In this document: piece by piece, positions 56,918 through 64,000 of the stretch | Layout of the letters: every line of letters starts with the position of its first letter | Numbering within the stretch: position 1 is the first letter of the stretch | Assembly: GCA_963693365.1 (NCBI GenBank) | Contig: CAVNZM010000005.1 | Coordinates: 9,610,001-9,674,000 of the forward strand | Origin: Amoebidium appalachense | Lineage: Eukaryota; Ichthyosporea | DNA: 64,000 nucleotides | Direction of reading: 5' to 3' | Program-made: the position numbers and the translations under genes | Notes under the pieces: model-generated | Databases searched by the model: none | What the model was told of the DNA's origin: nothing | The model's input: only the letters and a program-made list of their open reading frames with translations

Positions 56918-59287
56918 TCTTAGAATGAGTACACTACAGACACTCAAACAATGGAGGGTAAAATCTCAACTTAACCAGGACTAGAAAAAGGCAGGATTAC
57001 TTCGCCATTGGTACAACTAGTAAAACTGTGTGTGTGAAAGAATCTCGAAGAAAGTGACGAATCTAGTGAGCCAAAATCGTGTCTTTCGGTTGAGTTATCT
57101 AAGCTCACTTAGAGAAAGCATCAATCCTCATCGACAAGATGCCCCACCTAATCCTGTGTGCATGCAATCCCTAAAACAAGTCAGACAGCAGTAAGCCTTA
57201 CGGTGACCAAGAGACTGGTAACTAAACCCTATAATATCTGCTGAACCACACGAACCATATCGCCAGCTGTAACGATTTGTGTTTCGAAGGCCGAAACTAC
57301 CGTTGACGACACAACGAAACATAAACTACAACGACAAAAAGTGCCTGGAGTTCCGGGCAGGCTTTATATATGTACGCTTCGGAACCTTAAACGGGTTCGC
57401 ACCAATCACAACGCGGAATCGCCTTATGGTAAAAAGCAAGCATGCCATTCTGCATACCATTGAGATCCGGCAAAGTGACCGAACATGCCACCTGATCATC
57501 ACAGCTTACACCGAGAAAAGCGAGATACATACGCCATTCTACAGAAGTATATTAAAATACAATATATTAGCTTGCTGAACGTGAATATCGATAAAAGGTA
57601 AAGGAAAGGATGAGATTGAACATTCAAAGTAGGAACTATATTTGAATGGACCGGTCTATCATAGATTGGCGCGGCGCGTGCCGGTCAACTGCAAGGGCTT
57701 GGATTTATTTACACACTTTTATGTTCAAAATACCCGGTGCCGTCAGTGATTTGGGGGGGGGGGGAGGGAGGGGGGGGGGGGGGAAGGGGGGGGGGGGGGG
57801 GGGGGGGGGGGGGATGTTGCTCCGTATGCCTAGACTAGAAGCTGGTTATCCGAATGCACCAATAAAAAAACACACTAGTAGGGGTTGAATTGAAGTGTTA
57901 TACTTTGCCCTTTATTAACAGAACGATATTTCAATAGATGCATTATTTGGGCCACTGTGGTTCAAGTACCTTATCTCCCCTGGTAAGTACACACATTTTC
58001 GTAAATAATTATTACCCCGGTGTTGACCAATTCAGCCGATGGGCCGCCAAATTCATGGCGGCGGGACCCTACATACGAAAAATTGCATTCGTATTTACAT
58101 TCAATCTGTAACAACAAAGTCCCTGCTCATTTTTGGCTCGAGCTCATATAGTTACAATGCTCGAAACCATGCAATTTTGGCAGCTCATTCTACCTCCTGT
58201 TGTTCGAAGATCACATAAACCCCGGGAGCATGCTTTATTTACCTGATTGGTCAGTTTTGATCCAATCAGACAGCTTTATTTTACAGAGCATTTTTTGCTC
58301 TCACCTGACGCATACCTTCAAGTTCTAAAATCAGTGCATGGTTTCCAGCCTATCCTGAACCGGATCCGAAAACTAAACGTTCAGCCCTGGGACGTTTTGG
58401 CGCGAAGATCTCTGTGCGGCTGGATGGGAGGAAACCATCACAACACCTGCAGGCTCGAATACGAACAGACTAATCTCATGCCCCTTCGTGCCCTTGTAAC
58501 CGAGAAGGCCACAGTGGACTCTCTCACACCGCGCTGTGAACAATATTTATGCCTGTATATGTGTATATATATACGTACCGTAGTAAAAAAGGAATCAGTG
58601 AGGGGTTTGTCAAAATAACGTATCTTGAATCTGTGTGGATCCGTGAGTCCGTGGCAGATGTGCGTGCACCCTCAACGTCCTTCTTTCGTACCACGAACCG
58701 AAGTCACAGTGTGTCAGATCAAGCATATGCGTAACATGTGCGCGACTGTACACGACATCAAGTGCGCGCGCGTGTACGTGCACATGCACATGACACATGT
58801 ACACAAATTCTACGCGTGGAAACCACTCAGGGCCTGACTGGGCGTGCCACGGAACCATCCCTGGCCCGGACTGCAGTCACGGTCGGCCCCTGCAGTGTAG
58901 TACCGCACGTTTTAAACAACGAGAAAGGTAGGAATACGGGGACAGCGGCCTGAGTGTAGTACATGGCATATTAACATTGTTACCGTTACCAGTGTGTGTG
59001 CAGGACCCCTGCCGGCCACCTAGAGTATCCAACACAACACAACCATTGTACCTGCGCCCAGCTGTGTGAAGTCAAACAAACACGTGGGTGATGATGATGA
59101 TTGAATACAATCCATCACCGTCGACAGCACGCGTATACGTGGCCACGGAGGTTCTGCATTGATATATAATATCTATTATATGGACATGTGATAATCACGT
59201 GCACATGCAATAATATGCATGTGCACATGTGTTGTGTCGCGATGTGTGTTTGTTCAGTTCCATGCAATCCTCTCTATCTCTCTCTCT

Positions 59288-59362
<75 letters not shown>

Positions 59363-59388
59363 CCTCCCTCCCCCCTCAGTCTCTCTCT

Positions 59389-59425
<37 letters not shown>

Positions 59426-59441
59426 CCCCCCCCCCTCCCCC

Positions 59442-59510
<69 letters not shown>

Positions 59511-59730
59511 CCTCCCCCCTCGGGTCCCTCCCACTGTCTAGAGATCTCTCCCTAGGCCTTTCTCCTTCTCCCTTGCCTGACCTCTCTCTCTCTCTCTCCC
59601 TCTCGCTCACTCCCCCTCTCTTTCTGCCCTTGGGCCACCACCCTTGTCTCGAGCCCCCCCACTCCCCGCGCATGAATGAATCATCTCAGTCTTTGAGCCA
59701 CATAAGCAGAGGCATATCTAGGCTGCGTCG
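56918..59730. other. Intergenic spacer, no gene assigned
   Basis: Mostly unique sequence with a G-run block at 57752-57813 and (CT)n/C blocks at 59270-59520. A plus-strand frame at 58247-58618 (123 codons, no ATG start) has no recognisable domain. A short palindrome, GTGCACATGCA / TGCATGTGCAC, occurs at about 59200-59227. Confidence 0.55.
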
Positions 59731-60175
59731 AGAATTATTCTGCATAAAGCAGGGTTATTCAGCAAAAAGCACAGAATTAATCAGTTTAACATTTTAGCAG
59801 AATTGTTCACCGAAAACAGAATTATTCAGCGATAATTCTGCTCAGCAGAAACATTCTGCTCTGAGCAGAATCGTTCTGCTTTAACAGATTTATTCTGCAA
59901 AAGCAGAATATATACTTCAAGTGTACAGGAAAGCTTTTAAAGCAGAACTGTTCTACAAAAAGCAGAGTTGTTCTGCAAAAAAGCCTTTAGCAAAATCATA
60001 TCAGACTGCTGTGGCGCCGGCACCCTTAAAGGGCCAACAGAATAAATTTACTTTTTGCAGAACAATTTGCAGAATTTTTTCGCTTAAATATATTCATCAT
60101 AGCTTTTGCTGCATACATAATTCTGCTGAAGGCAGAATAATCCTTCTTGCAGAATCATTCAGCCTGCAGCAAGAT
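59731..60175. repeat. Block of degenerate GCAGAA/TTCTGC repeats
   Basis: The words GCAGAA, CAGAAT, ATTCTGC and close variants recur more than fifteen times on both strands in about 445 bp, often in the arrangement CAGAATTATTC or GCAGAATCGTTCTGC. No coding frame is supported. The words are absent from the rest of the window at this density. Confidence 0.75.
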
Positions 60176-60231
60176 GCCTCTGCTGATGCATATGTGGTTG
60201 GGCCTTTCATTGACGAATTCCACCCACCCTC

Positions 60232-60262
<31 letters not shown>

Positions 60263-60990
60263 AAAAAAAAAAGAAAGAAAGAAAGAAAGAAAGAAAGAAA
60301 AAGACCAAAACACGTACACATACACACAGAGAGAGACACACACACACACAGACACACGCACACACAGAGACACACACAACACACACACGCACACAACACA
60401 CACGCACGCACACGCACACACACACACATACACATACACACCCCACCATCACCACCACCACCACCACCACCGCCGCCGTCGCCCACTTATTGTTATTGAA
60501 CTTCAATGAATGATTCATGTGCACTTTCTTTCCAAATCCGGTCAAGTTTCCCAATACAAATATTTAGAAAACAAAAGCATGCAAAATTTATGTCACTCCC
60601 GGCCTGAGTATACAAGACACGGCTTCCTCGAGTGCGTCAAGCAACCCCCCCCCCCCCCCTCCCCCAACTCACCCAAATACGGGATCAAACATGCAGGCTC
60701 GCATTAATTTCCATCTGAAACTTGAAAAAGAACCGTTAATATTTCGAAGCAGCATATGCATAGGTACACCCACAATGAGTGAGTTAACATAATTTACTAC
60801 GGGTGATAATAATGCATGATATTGAATGTGTGTGCAAATGTGCTGTGTGGTCTTGCAAAGGTGGATATACATGCATACAAATGCACGTGTGCAACCGAGA
60901 CGCAGAATCACACACACGTACAGCGAGGGGATCTTGGGAGGTGTGTGGGTGGCCGTGAGGGGGAGGGAAAGACGGAGGAGGAGCTCCAGG

Positions 60991-61025
<35 letters not shown>

Positions 61026-61328
61026 TGGTTGAAGGGAAGCACAGAGAGAGAGAGATCGATACGAAAGGTTGAGAGATTAATAGTCAGAATGCGCGTGACA
61101 CCAAGACTTATTGTCTGCGTTTGTATGTGGCACTGCAGGTGGGCGCATGCGCCCATCGTGTGCACGTGTGCGAAACTTGTTGAACACTCCAGTCATTTTC
61201 GTTGGAAGGATCAAGATTTCGTGAATGAGAAACTAACATCTTGCTTTCCTCTCCCTCAAACTTCCTCCTCCCCCTCCCCCCCCCCCCCCCCCCCCCTCCC
61301 CCCTCCCCCTCCCCCCGGGCGGCCCCAA

Positions 61329-61419
<91 letters not shown>

Positions 61420-62247
61420 TTTTAAAGGAAACCTCACAAACACGCACACGAACTTCCAAAAGCAGCACCACCGCCAAATAACGACGCATGCTAACAAACC
61501 ACCCGGTATTGATACAATCAGCACATTTAATATTAACCTGTTCATACCGGCAAATTTCCCTAGGTAGTCACTTTAGAAACACAGAAACAGATACAAAAGT
61601 ATACGAAATAATGTTTCCCCCCCCCCAAACCACTTAGAAACGTATGTAGGTAAGACATATGCGTGTCGATAATTACAATTTATCTGAGCTTTTTTTATGT
61701 ATTTTGAGCCACAATAGAGTTGTTTAGAGCTGGCCGGCTGCCGGCCAAATCAATTCAAAAGTAGTGCCGGCCTGACACAGAAGAGGTGAATGTCATACGG
61801 ACCTTCATTCGTTCCAAGTCAGACAATCCAGCCTCACAGCTGCATTCATGAACATTGACATAATATCGACATTCGATTGGCCAAAGGTCACACAATCATT
61901 GTTATAAACTAAAAAAAAAAAGAATAAGAATATTGACTGACACATTTAAAAAGCAACTTGAATTAGCATATACTATCCAATTGCGTGTATCATAAGCACT
62001 AAACCCCTAATGAATTACCATACAGTCCCTAAACATAGGTGTAAATTTTGGTGGCGTTCCGGTACACCTAATATTAATACATTGAATAAACCCGGAAAGA
62101 CATGAGATGTAAATGTTCAAACGTCCTGATTGGAAACACAATCCCCGTAAACACAGATACATATAATATCACACGAACACATGTCCTAGTGTTTCACTCG
62201 GGTTACCAACCTTTCCACAATTGCACTCAAACCGTCCAACCATGAGC
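60176..62247. other. Intergenic spacer, no gene seen
   Basis: C/A runs at 60231-60270, CA-rich 60310-60440, a G-run at 60992-61024, a C-rich block at 61271-61317, (CA)n at 61331-61362, then A- and T-runs. From 61500 to 62240 the sequence is AT-rich and unique, with no domain-bearing frame. Confidence 0.55.
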
Positions 62248-62614
62248 TCATTTCTCCCCCTTATCCCCGCCCACATCGTCATCCGACCCTTCCCCCCCCC
62301 CTCCCTCACCAAGTTTTTGCTGTTGGAATAAATCCACAAATTTGTGAATGTCTTCTCCCGTACTCAAATCGACGATATCACGCGGCATGCGCGCATAGGC
62401 CAAGGGTGATGGTTGGATTCCGGCGTTGGTTTCGACCACTCGCATCTCAGGAAGAGGTCCTTCCAAAGGCTCTGAAATTTGAGGCGGAAATGGTGAGAAA
62501 GAGGTGGTGTTGGTCATGGTGCTGGTTAAGGCGAGTGAGTGGGTGGGTGGGTGGGGGGGAAGGGGGGGGGGGGGGGGGGGGGAGGGGGGGAGGGGGAGGA
62601 AAGAGGGAGTCGGG

Positions 62615-62704
<90 letters not shown>

Positions 62705-62799
62705 GGGGGGGGGAGGGGGGAGGGGGGGGGGGGGCGAGAGGAAGAGTGTTTTCTTTCCGTTCATTTCTTTTCATTTTTTTATTTTCTTTTCGGGAAAGA

Positions 62800-62836
<37 letters not shown>

Positions 62837-63055
62837 TTGAAGCATGTATGCATTGGAGGCTGGAAGACACATTAATTTGAAACGATAACCACAAGATAAA
62901 CACAAACACACAAAAACCAAAAAAAAGGTGCAGGAAAAGACTTCTCAGAGTTCATCATCGAGAGCGCGCAAGAAAGAGAGAGAGCAAATGAGAGAGGGAG
63001 AGAAGGAGGTAGGGGGGAGGGAGGGAGGCTGAGAGAGGGAGAGAGGGAGAAGGAT

Positions 63056-63095
<40 letters not shown>

Positions 63096-63169
63096 GGGGG
63101 GGGAAAGAGAGAGAAAAAGGAGACAGAGCAAGAGAGAGAAGGGAGACGAAGGAGTTGTGGAGGGAGGGG

Positions 63170-63208
<39 letters not shown>

Positions 63209-63441
63209 ACCATTGAGCTCCTCCCAAGTAAACAAACCGGGCTCTGTCATGTCGGCAAAAGGGTTAAAGTCGATCAGACACACATCACCGGTGGGCTCCA
63301 AATATACGTCAAAAACATAACAGGAATCCGGAAAATTTCCCGTAATTGTGTCGTTGAAGAACGTCAAAACGCGATCGTGGATTTCCGTTTGTCTCTCAGC
63401 CAGAAAGGGAAAGTAGACGGTTGGATTTCGCTGGGTGATGG
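62248..63441 (-). CDS. CDC123: CDC123 (D123 family) translation factor assembly protein, 3' exons only
   Basis: CDC123 is an ATP-grasp-related chaperone that promotes assembly of eIF2 in the cytosol. Two minus-strand exons are visible: 63441-63211 and 62471-62248 (stop). They join in phase 1 and encode the C-terminal 150 residues. Diagnostic matches: ITQRNPTVYFPFLAE, CYVFDVYLEPTGDVCLIDFNPF (where the conserved D-x-N-P-F binds nucleotide/metal), LFTWEEL in the first exon; QPSPLAYARMPRDIVDLSTG followed by EDIHKFVD in the second. After that motif the tail is an acidic Gly/Glu/Asp stretch, slightly longer than in typical members. The acceptor at 63442 follows a (CA)n array, and the donor at 63210 reads GTACC before a long C-tract. 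The upstream exons (about 200 residues) were not found between 63442 and 64000 and should lie beyond the right edge. Confidence 0.92.
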
Positions 63442-63592
<151 letters not shown>

Positions 63593-64000
63593 TGTGTATG
63601 TGTGCATGTGTGTGTGTTTGTGGACATGCACTTATGTGCGCGGGTGCGCGAGCGTACGTCATGAAAATTCGTGTGTGAGTGCAAACTGGGGAGAGGGGGA
63701 GGGGAGAGAGAGAGGAGAGAGAGAGGAAGGGGGGGGGGGGGGGGGGGGGGAGGGGGGGGGGGGGGGGGGAGGGCCAGTGTGATAGCAGGTAGGACTATAA
63801 CCAACAAGGCCAAGAACAAAAAGAAAGCCGGGTGTTTGTAGACGGGCAAATGCATTTGCAGAGAAAAGTTTATCCGGAAGGGTGCTCTCTGTTCTTCGTT
63901 TCACTTCCTGGTGGCCCCCACAAACATTACACACACACACAGAAACAAACAAACAAATGCACGCACGCACGCACACCCACACCCACACACAACGCGCGCG
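63593..64000. other. Right edge, probably CDC123 intron
   Basis: GT-rich sequence, G-tracts at 63730-63771, and a unique stretch at 63775-63925 that has an open minus-strand frame but no match to the expected CDC123 region. No exon is assigned. Confidence 0.5.

Noticed and set aside
58247-58618. 123-codon plus-strand frame
   Set aside because: No ATG start, no domain, no splice or promoter context. It could be real but cannot be supported.
63659-63988. Minus-strand frame with a hydrophobic stretch near the right edge
   Set aside because: Considered as an upstream CDC123 exon, but it shows none of the expected conserved residues and its phase could not be tied to the exon at 63441.

Overview
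The window is nuclear DNA of an intron-rich eukaryote. The recognisable genes are eukaryotic: a BCS1-type mitochondrial AAA ATPase, an SR splicing factor, a CDC123-type translation factor assembly protein, a C2H2 zinc-finger protein and two protein kinases. They are cut into short exons (often 55-200 bp) by GT-AG introns and at least two GC-AG introns. Introns and spacers are saturated with (CA)n/(GT)n, (CT)n and pure C or G runs. A protist or alga with a repeat-laden genome fits. I cannot name the lineage from sequence alone.

Layout. 1-7072 (-): Ser/Thr kinase with a long disordered tail running off the left edge; seven exons placed to the base. 7073-10151: spacer with a 263-bp duplication and a perfect 23-bp hairpin. 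10152-11249 (+): two-RRM SR protein, one intron, TATA box upstream. 11250-13717: spacer. 13718-28643 (+): BCS1 homologue, 16 exons, 536 codons spread over 14.9 kb. 28644-33542: spacer with long (CT)n and poly-C. 33543-51883 (+): a set of phase-compatible exons that I read as one very large atypical kinase gene: N-terminal part 33543-40058, kinase domain 40901-46885, and a 4.4-kb low-complexity last exon 47444-51883. The frame of that last exon is broken five times, always by one extra base at or near a G or C run. 51884-54834: spacer. 54835-56917 (-): two-exon gene whose single C2H2 finger is split by the intron. 56918-62247: spacer with a GCAGAA/TTCTGC-rich block. 62248-63441 (-): last two exons of a CDC123 homologue; its 5' part lies beyond the right edge.

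The genes share no pathway and look like an ordinary eukaryotic neighbourhood. The unusual content is in the introns. (1) Many introns follow a strand-oriented plan: a 5' splice site, a long C-tract within about 5-30 nt, and a (CA)n array running straight into the CAG of the 3' splice site. (2) A family of sense-oriented repeats ending in a C-tract was found only in introns. (3) Exon fragments are repeatedly duplicated into the next intron, including a 66-bp in-frame cassette that repeats part of a kinase catalytic loop.

All exon boundaries were read by eye from splice signals, reading phase and family similarity. No alignment or transcript data were available.
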